Source: Variovorax sp. Root318D1
GTDB taxonomy: Bacteria > Pseudomonadota > Gammaproteobacteria > Burkholderiales > Burkholderiaceae_C
DNA: 64,000 bases
Assembly: GCF_001424835.1 (NCBI RefSeq)
Contig: NZ_LMCQ01000024.1
Span: 21,646 to 85,645 of the forward strand
Direction: 5' to 3'
Made by a program: the position numbers and the translations under genes. This document shows positions 49,501 to 58,106 of this stretch, piece by piece. How positions within the stretch are numbered: the first letter of the stretch is position 1; every line of letters begins with the position of its first letter. The notes under the pieces are model-generated. The model searched no databases, was not told the origin of the DNA, and saw only the letters and a program-made list of their open reading frames with translations.

Positions 49501-50730
49501 GTGCTCAACGGCTTGTGGCTGGGTTTCTTCGGAATGGCGATGCTGGCCGCGCTCGGGCGCTGGCTCGTGGGCGGCGACCCGGCCGTCTTTGCGGCAATCG
49601 TCGAGAGCCTCTTTGCGATGGCGCGGCTCGCGGTCGAGGTGATGGTGCTGCTGTTCGGCACGCTCACGCTGTGGCTCGGCTTCCTGCGCATCGCCGAGGC
49701 AGCGGGGCTGGTCGGCTGGCTCGCGCGGCTGCTCGGTCCGCTCTTTCGGCGGCTGATGCCGGGCGTGCCGGCGGGGCATCCGGCGCTGGGCCTCATCACG
49801 ATGAATTTCGCGGCCAATGCGCTCGGGCTCGACAACGCGGCCACGCCCATCGGCCTCAAGGCCATGCGCGAGCTGCAGCGCCTCAACCCCGACCCGGTCA
49901 CGGCCACCAATGCGCAGATCCTGTTCCTGGTACTCAACGCCTCGTCGCTCACGCTGTTGCCGGTGACCATCTTCATGTACCGCGCGCAGCAGGGCGCGAG
50001 CGATCCGACGATGGTGTTTTTGCCGATCCTGCTCGCCACCAGCGCATCGACGCTGGTGGGCCTGCTCACGGTGGCCGTGGCTCAGCGCCTGCGGCTGTGG
50101 GATCCGGTGGTGCTGGCTTACCTGGTGCCGGGCGCGCTGCTGCTGGGCGGCTTTATGGCACTGCTAGGCACCTTGTCGGCGGCGGCGATTGCATCGCTCT
50201 CCTCGCTCATGGGCAACCTCGCGCTGTTCGGCGTGATCATCGTGTTCTTGCTGGCCGGTGCGATCCGGCGCATCAAGGTCTATGAATGCTTCATCGAGGG
50301 CGCGAAGGAAGGCTTCGACATCGCGAAGAACCTGCTGCCCTATCTCGTCGCCATGCTGTGCGCGGTGGGCGTGCTGCGTGCCTCGGGCGCGCTCGACTTC
50401 GTGCTCGGCGGGCTGCGCTGGCTGGTCGACACGGGCGGGTGGGATTCGCGTTTTGTCGACGCCATGCCGACCGCGCTGGTCAAGCCGTTCTCGGGCAGCG
50501 CGGCACGTGCCATGCTGATCGAAACCATGAAGACCCAGGGCGTGGACAGCTTCCCCGCGCTGGTGGCCGCCACCATCCAGGGCAGCACCGAAACCACCTT
50601 CTACGTGCTGGCCGTGTACTTCGGCGCAGTCGGCATCCAGCGTACGAGGCACGCGGTGTCTTGTGCACTGGCCGCCGAACTCGCGGGCGTGGTGGCGGCA
50701 ATCGCGGTCTGCTACTGGTTCTTCGGCTGA
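49501..50730 (+). CDS. Nucleoside-recognition (Gate) membrane protein, SpmA-SpmB fusion
   Basis: 409-aa polytopic membrane protein. The first half (~1-200) matches SpmA (NFAANALGLDNAATPIGLKAM), the second (~215-405) matches SpmB (CFIEGAKEGFDIAKNLLPYLVAML, PTALVKPFSGSAARAM, TIQGSTETTFYVLAVYFGAVG). In Bacillus these are separate spore-maturation genes; fused copies occur in non-sporing proteobacteria and may be transporters. Start is GTG at 49501. No operon partner besides the TetR gene 40 bases downstream. Confidence 0.9.
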   Translation: MLNGLWLGFFGMAMLAALGRWLVGGDPAVFAAIVESLFAMARLAVEVMVLLFGTLTLWLGFLRIAEAAGLVGWLARLLGPLFRRLMPGVPAGHPALGLITMNFAANALGLDNAATPIGLKAMRELQRLNPDPVTATNAQILFLVLNASSLTLLPVTIFMYRAQQGASDPTMVFLPILLATSASTLVGLLTVAVAQRLRLWDPVVLAYLVPGALLLGGFMALLGTLSAAAIASLSSLMGNLALFGVIIVFLLAGAIRRIKVYECFIEGAKEGFDIAKNLLPYLVAMLCAVGVLRASGALDFVLGGLRWLVDTGGWDSRFVDAMPTALVKPFSGSAARAMLIETMKTQGVDSFPALVAATIQGSTETTFYVLAVYFGAVGIQRTRHAVSCALAAELAGVVAAIAVCYWFFG

Positions 50731-50770
50731 GCGGTCCGCGCGCAAACCGCCGGTTTAAGCTCAGAGGCCT

Positions 50771-51481
50771 ATGAAGAAAAGCTCCTCCGCCTCCAGGTCG
50801 CAAGCCGGATCGCGCACCGTTGCGGCGGCACCGGGCGCCGATGCGCCGGCGCCCGATGCGGAGGCCAAGCGCACCACCTACCACCACGGCAACCTGCGCG
50901 ACGCGCTGGTGATGCGCGGCATCGAGATCCTCGATGCGCAGGGGCTGGCCGCGCTGAGCCTGCGCCAGGCGGCGCGCGATGTGGGCGTGTCGCAGACCGC
51001 GCCGCTGCACCACTTCGAGGGCAAGTCGGGCTACCTCGCGGCCATTGCCGCGCAGGGCTTTCGCATGATGTTCGAGCAGCGCATCCGCGCGCTGCGCAGC
51101 CTCAGCGATCCGCGCGAACGGCTGCTCAGCGTGATGCTCGCGCACCTGCAGTTCTCGATCGAGCGGCCCGCGCTGTTCCAGTTGATGTACGGCCCGGCCA
51201 TTCCGCAGAAGCTGCAGTTCCCCGACCTGGAACAAGCCGCCACGCGCTCCTACGGCATCCTGGAGACCTGCGTGGGCGACTACCTGAGCCACCGCAACGT
51301 GCCGCTGGCCCGCGTGCGCCCCGCGGCGCTGGCTGCGTGGACCGCCTGCCACGGCCTGGCCACCGTGATGGTCGACCGCCAGAACGCCTGGGACATCGTC
51401 GGCAAGGACCCGATGAAGATCGGGCACGACGTTTTCTCGATCTTTATCGCGGGGCTGGACCACCAGCCCGCGGCAGCCTAG
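50771..51481 (+). CDS. TetR-family regulator facing the acyl-CoA operon
   Basis: 236-aa TetR-type protein. After a disordered 35-residue N-terminus the helix-turn-helix is at ~38-90 (YHHGNLRDALVMRGIEILDAQGLAALSLRQAARDVGVSQTAPLHHFEGKSGYL), followed by a WHG-like ligand domain. Its stop overlaps that of the convergent acyl-CoA synthetase gene by four bases. Likely regulator of the acid-activation operon, whose promoter region (56386-56632) contains several CTTATCA boxes; the link is inferred from position only. Confidence 0.87.
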   Translation: MKKSSSASRSQAGSRTVAAAPGADAPAPDAEAKRTTYHHGNLRDALVMRGIEILDAQGLAALSLRQAARDVGVSQTAPLHHFEGKSGYLAAIAAQGFRMMFEQRIRALRSLSDPRERLLSVMLAHLQFSIERPALFQLMYGPAIPQKLQFPDLEQAATRSYGILETCVGDYLSHRNVPLARVRPAALAAWTACHGLATVMVDRQNAWDIVGKDPMKIGHDVFSIFIAGLDHQPAAA

Positions 51482-54447
51482 CCCGGCGCTACTTCGGCCA
51501 GAGCGCGGCTCGCTTCCGGAAGATCGAGCGCAAGCGCCGCGCGGGCTCCGGCCGATTGGCCGCGGTGTATCGCGAAGGCCTGCAAAGCCTGCATGGCTTC
51601 GGCCTCGCCCGGAAACACGGCGAAGCCACTGCGGGCGAAGGCCTCGCGCACGTGCGCATGCGGGCTGTAGACCGCCAGCGGCTTGCCCGCGCCGTCCACC
51701 ACGGCGCGGCATTCGCGCACGAAACGCGGCAGGTCGTAGCTCGGTCCGCCGACGGCCAGCAGACCCAGCGTGGCGGCATCCACGGCCTTGTCCTGCAGCA
51801 CCACCTGCATCACCGCGCCGAGCAATGCCGGTTCGGCCAGCAGCATCGCCGTCAGGTCGACCGGATTGCGGTTGAGCGAGAAATTGGGCAGCAGCTCGGC
51901 CAGGCGCTGCTCCGCGTCCGTCGACAGCGGCGCCAGCGGAAGCCCGCGGGCCTGCGCCTCGTCCGCCGCGAGCACGCAGGACGCACCGGAGTTGCTGACG
52001 AGCGCAAGCCGCGGCAACCCGCCTGCGCCGCCGGCACCGGGCGCCGGCCCGAGGTACAGCGGCACCGCGCCGACCAGTTCGACCAGGCCGCCCACGGTGC
52101 GGCAGCCGTGCGCCTCGAACAGGGCGTCGAGCCCGTCACCCGCCGCGCCGGACGAGCCCGTGTGCAGGTCGGCCGAACGCCGGCCATGTGCAGAACGCCC
52201 GGAGCGCACGGCCAGCACCGCCACGCCACGCTCGCGCGCCGTATCGAGCGCCGCGGCCATGCGTGCCGGATCGGGCACGTGTTCGACGTAGAGCAGCACC
52301 AGCCGCACGCCCTGCCGCCGCGCCAGCGCATCAACGAGGTCGGCGGTATCGACGTCGGTCTCATTGCCGGTGGCGGCCACGCAGCGCACGCCCCATCCGG
52401 CCTCTCGCAGCAGCGCATAGGCGGACACGCCGAAAGCGCCGCTTTGCGAAACGATCGCCACCGGACCATCGAGCGGCGCGTGGTCGCTATAGATCGATGC
52501 GAAGGAGAGCACCGCGCCGCTGTCGAAGCTGGCGACGCCGATGCTGTTCGGCCCCACCAGGCGGACACCGCCTGCACGCGCGATACCGGCCAGGCTTTCC
52601 TGCCGGACACGTCCCTCGGCGCCGACCTCCGCATAGCCCGAGGCAAACAGCAGTGCATGGCCGACACCCAGCCGCGCGCATTCGGCAAGCTGATGCTCGG
52701 CCTGCTCGGCGCCGATGCAGAGCACCACCGCATCGGGCACTTCCGGCAGCTGGGCGAGCGTCGCGTAGGCCTGCAGACCCTGCACCTCGCCGGCGCGCGG
52801 ATGGACCGGATAGATGCGGCCGCCGAAGCCTTGCTCCAGCAGGTAGCGAATCGGCCGGCCGCCCACCTTGTGCGGGTTGTCGGATGCGCCGACCACCGCC
52901 ACCGATCGAGGCGCAAGCAGCCGCTCGAGCGATGGCCGCACCGGCGCCGGTGCAGCCTGCGCCAGCGCCTTCAGTTGTGATTTGAGCAGCTTGCCGGTGG
53001 GGCTGGCGGGCAGTTGCGCCATCACATGCACTTCGGCCGGCACCTTGTAGGGCGCGAGGTGCTCGCGCAGAAAGGCGCAAAGCCGCGCGGTGTCGACGCT
53101 GCGGCCTTGCAGCGGCTCGACGAAGGCGACGATCTCCTCGTCGCCCGGCACGGTGCGCCCGACCACCGCGCACTGCGCGACCTCCGGAAAGGCGGCGATC
53201 GCCTTCTCGATCTCGGCCGGGTACACGTTGAAGCCGCCGCGGATGATCATCTCCTTGCTGCGGCCCACGATGGAGAGATCGCCTGCAGGGCTGAAGACGC
53301 CGATGTCGCCGGTGTGCAGCCAGCCTTCGGCATCGACCGCCTCGCGCGTCTGCACGGGGTCGCGAAAGTAGCCCTTCATCACGTTGGGACCGCGCACGAA
53401 GACCTCGCCGCGTTCGCCGTTACCCACCGGCCGCCCGGCCGCGTCAGCAAGCACCACCTCCACGCCTGGGATCGGCCAGCCAGCAGTCACGTCCACGGGC
53501 GGCGGATGGCCGAAGGTGCGGGTCGCCGCCGGTGCCGACTCGGTCAGGCCGTAGCCGTGGTGCAGCGGCAGGCCGAGCAGCGCCTCGGTCTGCGCCTTGC
53601 GCGTGGCGTCGACCAGCGAGCCGCCGATGTAGGCCATGCGCAGCCGGTTGGGGGTAAGCGGGCGGCCCTGCTGCTGCGCCCATTCATGCAGGCGCGTGTA
53701 CATTGCCGGCACGCCCTGGAACACCGTAACCTGGCCGCTGTTGATCGCCTCGGCCAGCAGCCCGGCCGAAAAGCGGCCCACCAGGCGCAGCGTGGCGCCG
53801 GCACGCAGCCCGCACAGCAGCGCCGAAATCAGCCCGAAGGAATGCGAGATCGGCAGCGCATGAAAGATGACGTCGTCCGGCAGCAGCACTTGCTGCGCCA
53901 TTGAGGCGCGGGTGACGAAATCGAGGTTGCCATGGGTCAGCATCACGCCCTTGGGTAGGCCGGTGCTGCCCGAGGTGTAGATCATCAGTGCGACGTCATC
54001 GGCCGCAACCTCGGCTGCCGTGCCAAGTCCTTCGCAGCGCTGCAAGCGTCCGCCCGGCGCGCAGGCAAGCACGCCGGCGGCGCCCCGCCGGTCGGCATGG
54101 GCCATCGCCTCGCCGGAGGCGCCGGCCGCGAAGTACACCAGCCTCGGCTCGCAGTGCGCGCAGATCGCATCGATCTCGCCGCCCGACATGCGGGCATTGA
54201 GCGGCACCGCCCAGCCGCCGGCGCGGATCGCACCGAGCAGCAGCACCACCATGTCCTCGCTGTTCTCGCCGACCAGCACCATGCGCTGGCCCGGCGCGAG
54301 GCCGGCCTCGGCAAGCGCGGCTGCCGCCTCGCCGATGCGCGCGGCGAGTTCCGCATACGAGAGCGCGCGGCCGCCCTCCAGCACCAGCGCGGGGTGGTCG
54401 CCGCGGCCTGCTGCGATCACTTCGTCGACGATCTGATCGATCCTCAT
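51478..54447 (-). CDS. Fused AMP-forming acyl-CoA ligase and NDP-forming-type CoA ligase domain
   Basis: 989-aa hybrid. Residues 1-500 are a full ANL (AMP-forming) acyl-CoA synthetase: YTSGSTGLPKG at 157-167, GYGLTES at 298-304, HTGD at 378-381, catalytic Lys486 in PTGKLLK. Residues ~505-989 match the alpha part of NDP-forming acyl-CoA synthetases: CoA-binding Rossmann domain (RSVAVVGASDNPHKVGGRP) and succinyl-CoA-ligase-like domain with the phosphohistidine region, His762 in DLHTGSSGAAG. The ATP-grasp module needed for an NDP-forming cycle is absent. Start at 54447 overlaps the SDR stop (ATGA). Probably activates a carboxylic acid; the C-terminal half may channel CoA or regulate. Longer open frame upstream is a shadow of the SDR gene. 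Confidence 0.88.
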   Translation of the reverse strand: MRIDQIVDEVIAAGRGDHPALVLEGGRALSYAELAARIGEAAAALAEAGLAPGQRMVLVGENSEDMVVLLLGAIRAGGWAVPLNARMSGGEIDAICAHCEPRLVYFAAGASGEAMAHADRRGAAGVLACAPGGRLQRCEGLGTAAEVAADDVALMIYTSGSTGLPKGVMLTHGNLDFVTRASMAQQVLLPDDVIFHALPISHSFGLISALLCGLRAGATLRLVGRFSAGLLAEAINSGQVTVFQGVPAMYTRLHEWAQQQGRPLTPNRLRMAYIGGSLVDATRKAQTEALLGLPLHHGYGLTESAPAATRTFGHPPPVDVTAGWPIPGVEVVLADAAGRPVGNGERGEVFVRGPNVMKGYFRDPVQTREAVDAEGWLHTGDIGVFSPAGDLSIVGRSKEMIIRGGFNVYPAEIEKAIAAFPEVAQCAVVGRTVPGDEEIVAFVEPLQGRSVDTARLCAFLREHLAPYKVPAEVHVMAQLPASPTGKLLKSQLKALAQAAPAPVRPSLERLLAPRSVAVVGASDNPHKVGGRPIRYLLEQGFGGRIYPVHPRAGEVQGLQAYATLAQLPEVPDAVVLCIGAEQAEHQLAECARLGVGHALLFASGYAEVGAEGRVRQESLAGIARAGGVRLVGPNSIGVASFDSGAVLSFASIYSDHAPLDGPVAIVSQSGAFGVSAYALLREAGWGVRCVAATGNETDVDTADLVDALARRQGVRLVLLYVEHVPDPARMAAALDTARERGVAVLAVRSGRSAHGRRSADLHTGSSGAAGDGLDALFEAHGCRTVGGLVELVGAVPLYLGPAPGAGGAGGLPRLALVSNSGASCVLAADEAQARGLPLAPLSTDAEQRLAELLPNFSLNRNPVDLTAMLLAEPALLGAVMQVVLQDKAVDAATLGLLAVGGPSYDLPRFVRECRAVVDGAGKPLAVYSPHAHVREAFARSGFAVFPGEAEAMQALQAFAIHRGQSAGARAALALDLPEASRALAEVAPG

Positions 54448-55364
54448 GAATGGCCTCTGGCCGCGGCGTCCGGCCCGTCCGGTTCCGAAGCCGCTGCACG
54501 CAATGCCCGGTCGCGCGCGTCCTGCCCGCGGATCGCCTCGCGCATGCCGCGCCAGGCTTCGTCGTCCAGATCGGCCAGCTCGGTGAACGACGCGCCGTTC
54601 TGCCGATGCCCCGCGCCGTCGATGGCGATGGTCTCGCCCGTGATCCATTCGACGCCGTCGGCCATCAGGAACACCGCCAGGTTCTGCAGCTCGGGCATGC
54701 GGCCCAGCCGGTTCATCGGATTGCGCACCGCGCCGTCTTCCCAGGCGGCCTTGGGGCTGAGCCGGCTGTTCGCGCCTTCGGTCGGAAAGATTCCGGGTGC
54801 GATGGCGTTCAGCCGGATGCCGTAGCGGCCCCACTCTATGGCGAGCGACTTGGTCATCACGTCTACACCGGCCTTGCTCATGGCCGAGGGCACCACGAAC
54901 GGCGCGCCGGTGCGCACCCAGGTCACGACGATGGAGATCACCGAGCCCTTGTGGCCGGTGGCGATCCAGCGCCGCCCGACGTGATGCGTGACGTAGTAGG
55001 TGCCGTGCAGCACGATGTTGGCGACCGCGTCGAAGCCGCGCGGCGACACGTCCTGCGTGCGGCTGACGAAGTTGCCGGCTGCGTTGTTGACCAGCCCGTC
55101 GAGCGGACCGTGCTCGGCCCAGATGCGCTCGATCATGGCGTCGACCGCGTCGGCATGGCGGATGTCCACCGCATGCGCGCGCACCACGCCGCCGTGGCGT
55201 TCGGTCAGCTCGGCGGCGGTGGCGTCGAGCATCGGCTGGCGGCGGCCGCAGATGTGGACCTCGGCGCCCAGTTGCAGGTAGCGCTCGGCGATCTCGCGGC
55301 CAAGGCCGGAGCCGCCACCGGTCACGAGGATGCGCTTGCCGCGCAGCAGGTTGGCTTCGAACAT
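54444..55364 (-). CDS. SDR oxidoreductase, 2,4-dienoyl-CoA reductase-like
   Basis: 306-aa short-chain dehydrogenase. NADP-binding TGGGSGLG near residue 15-22 and NNAAGNF (~92). The usual YxxxK is replaced by SxxxK in FVVPSAMSKAGVDVMTKSL, exactly the pattern of 2,4-dienoyl-CoA reductases of mitochondria and peroxisomes, along with WGRYGIRLNAIAPGIFPTEG. This supports action on an enoyl/dienoyl-CoA rather than an alcohol. Coupled by ATGA overlap with the acyl-CoA ligase gene that would make its substrate. Confidence 0.88.
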   Translation of the reverse strand: MFEANLLRGKRILVTGGGSGLGREIAERYLQLGAEVHICGRRQPMLDATAAELTERHGGVVRAHAVDIRHADAVDAMIERIWAEHGPLDGLVNNAAGNFVSRTQDVSPRGFDAVANIVLHGTYYVTHHVGRRWIATGHKGSVISIVVTWVRTGAPFVVPSAMSKAGVDVMTKSLAIEWGRYGIRLNAIAPGIFPTEGANSRLSPKAAWEDGAVRNPMNRLGRMPELQNLAVFLMADGVEWITGETIAIDGAGHRQNGASFTELADLDDEAWRGMREAIRGQDARDRALRAAASEPDGPDAAARGHS

Positions 55365-55392
55365 GCAATGGCTTCCAGTGAGGCTGCGAGAC

Positions 55393-56385
55393 TTACTCGA
55401 GGACGATGTTCTTGGCGCGGATCAGCGGCGCCCAGCGGTCCCGCTCGCGGCCGATGTAGGCGTTGAACTCGGCCGGCGTCAGCGCCGGCGGCACCACCAG
55501 GCCGAGCGCCTCGAACTGATCGCGGAAGCTGCGATCGGCCACCGCCTGCGCCACCGAGGCGTTCAGCCGGCTCACCACGTCGGGCGGCGCGTTGCGCGGC
55601 AGCATGAGGCCGAACCAGGTGGTGACCTCGTAGTCGGGGTAGCCGCTTTCCGCGACTGTCGGCACATCGGGCAGGGCCGGCAGCCGTTCGCGGGTGGTGA
55701 CCGCGAGCGGGCGCAGCTTGCCGCCGCGCACCAGGCCCATGGCGCTGCCGGTGGAATCGGCAAAGAACTGGATGTCGCCGGCCATCAATGCCGCCTGGGC
55801 CGGCGCGCTGCCGTTGTAGGGCACATGCACCAGCGAGACGCCGGTGGCGTTTTGCAGCAGCTCGACGGCCAGGTGCAGCGAACTGCCGGTGCCGGTGGAT
55901 GCGTAGTTGAGCTTGCCCGGGTTCGCCTTGGCGTCGGCGACGAAGTCGCGCAGCGTGCGATGCGGCGAGCTGTTGCCCACCAACATCACGACCGGCGTGA
56001 CCGCGATGCGGGCCACCGGCAGCAGCTCCTTCTCGGGGTTGTACGACAGCTTGGGATAGAGCAGCGGGTTGAGCACCGCGGTGGCGCCGGTGGCAAAGAG
56101 CACCGTGTAGCCGTCTGGCTCGGCCGAGGCCACGAGGCGCGCGCCCAGTGCGGTGTTGGCGCCGGGCTTGTTGTCCACGATCACGGGTTGGCCGAGCTCC
56201 TTGCGCATGCGCTCGGCCAGCGTCCGCGCCAGCACGTCGCTGATGCCCCCCGCCGTATAGGGAACGACCAGCCGGATGGGCCGGTCCGGGTAGGCGCCGG
56301 CGGCCGAAGCCGCAGCGCCGAAGAGCGCCAGCGCGGCGAGCGGCGCCCACCGAAGCAGACGCCGAGAGAGTTGTCGTCCGAGCAT
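55393..56385 (-). CDS. Tripartite tricarboxylate transporter receptor (Bug/TctC family)
   Basis: 330-aa periplasmic receptor, second Bug protein in the window and first gene of the acyl-CoA operon, 28 bases before the SDR gene. Signal peptide at ~1-29 (LLRWAPLAALALFGAAASAAGA), then YPDRPIRLVVPYTAGGISDVLA, QPVIVDNKPGANTALGARLVA and GKLRPLAVTTRERL. It shares fold and motifs but not close sequence identity with the receptor at 34098-35093. Likely captures the acid that the operon then activates with CoA. Confidence 0.93.
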   Translation of the reverse strand: MLGRQLSRRLLRWAPLAALALFGAAASAAGAYPDRPIRLVVPYTAGGISDVLARTLAERMRKELGQPVIVDNKPGANTALGARLVASAEPDGYTVLFATGATAVLNPLLYPKLSYNPEKELLPVARIAVTPVVMLVGNSSPHRTLRDFVADAKANPGKLNYASTGTGSSLHLAVELLQNATGVSLVHVPYNGSAPAQAALMAGDIQFFADSTGSAMGLVRGGKLRPLAVTTRERLPALPDVPTVAESGYPDYEVTTWFGLMLPRNAPPDVVSRLNASVAQAVADRSFRDQFEALGLVVPPALTPAEFNAYIGRERDRWAPLIRAKNIVLE

Positions 56386-56632
56386 GTCGTCTCCTGTTTC
56401 TGGATCGCTCCCGTCGATCGCGGGGCGCGTTTTAATCTTATCAGTGTCAAGTTAAGAAAGAAATACGAGAGCTTTCCCTATACTTATCAGGTTGTATCGG
56501 CGGAGACCTTGCGACAATTAATCTAATCACCAGCAAGATAAGACAGGGCGCGCGAAGGGAGGACGGCGGCCATTGCGGCCTTGGGCCAGAATAGAGCGGC
56601 GTCATTCTGCGCACCCTCTCTTGGCTTTTCTC
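56386..56632. promoter_or_regulatory. Divergent AT-rich region with CTTATCA boxes
   Basis: 247 gene-free bases between the Bug receptor and flavin reductase genes. CTTATCA occurs at 56437-56443 and 56483-56489, and the complementary GATAAG at 56537-56542, spaced 46 and about 54 bases. The stretch is clearly less GC-rich than the surroundings and must hold the promoters of both genes. Regulator unknown; the TetR protein at 50771 is one candidate. Confidence 0.4.
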
Positions 56633-57142
56633 GTGAACGCTCCCGCCCAGGCGCAACCGCCTTCCTTCTCGACCGAAGAATTCCGCAGCGCGCTCGGCAT
56701 GTTCGCCACCGGTGTGACCATCGTCACCGCGCGCTCGGCCGAGGGCGTGCTGGTCGGCCTCACGGCCAATTCATTCAACTCGGTGTCGCTCGAGCCACCG
56801 CTGGTGCTGTGGAGCCTGGCGCGCGCGGCCGCCTCGATGGCGGCGCTCAGCACCGGCTCGCACTACGCCATCAACATCCTTGCGGCCAACCAGAAGCAGC
56901 TGGCCGAACGCTTCGCCACCAAGAACATCGACCGCTGGGCCGACGTTGCCTTTACCGAAGGCTTGGGCGGCGCGCCTGTGCTGGCCGGTGCGGCAGCCAG
57001 CTTCGAGTGCTTCAACCGCAGCCGCTACGACGAAGGCGACCACGTGATCTTCGTCGGCGAGGTGGAGCGCTGCACGCACAACGCAGGCGCCTCACCGCTG
57101 CTGTTCCACGGCGGACGCTTCTACACGGAACATCCCTTGTGA
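56633..57142 (+). CDS. Flavin reductase domain protein
   Basis: 169-aa FMN-binding protein of the flavin-reductase/HpaC-like split-barrel family. Marks: EFRSALGMFATGVTIVTA, GLTANSFNSVSLEPPLVLWSL and GDHVIFVGEVERC. The GTG at 56633 fits the family N-terminus; the ATG at 56573 adds 20 unlikely residues. Such proteins supply reduced flavin to a monooxygenase, none of which is adjacent. Divergent from the acyl-CoA operon. Confidence 0.88.
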   Translation: MNAPAQAQPPSFSTEEFRSALGMFATGVTIVTARSAEGVLVGLTANSFNSVSLEPPLVLWSLARAAASMAALSTGSHYAINILAANQKQLAERFATKNIDRWADVAFTEGLGGAPVLAGAAASFECFNRSRYDEGDHVIFVGEVERCTHNAGASPLLFHGGRFYTEHPL

Positions 57143-57206
57143 GCCGCTTGGCCGCACTCGCGTCCGCCGTGATGCTGGCTGCACAACGACGACAGACACG
57201 CGACGA

Positions 57207-58106
57207 ATGATCCAGCGCAAGACCCACCTCGACTCCCTCGCCATTGGCCTGCTGATCGCATGCTGCGCCTTCTGGGGTCTGCAGCAGATTCTCATCAAGA
57301 CGACCGTGGCCGAAGTGCCGCCGCTCTGGCAAGCAACGATCCGCATGGTGGGCGCCGTGGCGCTGCTGTGGCTCTGGTGCGTGTCACGCCGCGTGCCACT
57401 CTTCGAGCGCGACGGCACGCTGCCGGGCGGCTTGCTGGTGGGGCTGCTGTTCGCGGGCGAGTTCGCCTGCATCTACCTGGGCCTGCAGTACACCTCGGCC
57501 TCGCGGCTCACGGTGTTCCTGTACACAGCGCCGTTCTGGGTCTCGCTCCTGCTGCCGCGCTGGGTGCCTTCCGAGCGACTGCGAGGCTTGCAGTGGCTGG
57601 GCCTCACCATCGCCTTTGCGGCCGTGATATTCGCGTTCAGCGAAGGCTTCGCGCAATCGGGCTCGAGCCAGCTGATCGGCGACGCGATGGGGCTCGCGGG
57701 TGGCATGCTTTGGGGCGTGACCACGCTGGCGCTGCGCACCACGCGCCTGGCCACCGCGAGCGCCGAGAAGTCCTTGTTCTATCAAGTAGGCGTGACCGCC
57801 GCCGTGTGCCCCGTGCTGTCGTTGATGCTGGGCGAAACATGGAGCTTTTCGTATTCGGCCTGGGCGTGGACGTCGATCGGCTTGCAGACCGTGGTCGGCG
57901 CCTTCGCGAGCTATCTCACCTGGATGTGGCTGCTGCGGCACTATCCCGCCACGCAGATGTCGTCGTTCAGTTTCCTGACGCCGCTGTTCGCGCTGGTGTT
58001 CGGCGTGGTGCTGCTGGGCGAACCGCTCACGCTGCAGCTCATGCTCGCGCTGGCGGGCGTGGCGATCGGCATCGTGATGGTCAACCGGCGGAGGGCACGG
58101 CCATGA
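57207..58106 (+). CDS. DMT-superfamily (EamA) transporter
   Basis: 299-aa inner-membrane protein with ten predicted helices in two EamA repeats, the drug/metabolite transporter pattern. LLIACCAFWGLQQILIKTTV and PLWQATIRMVGA open repeat one; GVTAAVCPVLSLML is in repeat two; the final FLTPLFALVFGVVLLGEPLT is the usual closing signature. Its stop overlaps the glutaminase start (ATGA), suggesting a shared role in amino-acid export or glutamine use. Confidence 0.9.
   Translation: MIQRKTHLDSLAIGLLIACCAFWGLQQILIKTTVAEVPPLWQATIRMVGAVALLWLWCVSRRVPLFERDGTLPGGLLVGLLFAGEFACIYLGLQYTSASRLTVFLYTAPFWVSLLLPRWVPSERLRGLQWLGLTIAFAAVIFAFSEGFAQSGSSQLIGDAMGLAGGMLWGVTTLALRTTRLATASAEKSLFYQVGVTAAVCPVLSLMLGETWSFSYSAWAWTSIGLQTVVGAFASYLTWMWLLRHYPATQMSSFSFLTPLFALVFGVVLLGEPLTLQLMLALAGVAIGIVMVNRRRARP

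Noticed and set aside
54448..55368. Acyl-CoA ligase gene extended upstream to 55368 (1,296 codons)
   Set aside because: The first ~307 codons are an Arg-rich shadow of the SDR gene; the true start overlaps the SDR stop at 54447.
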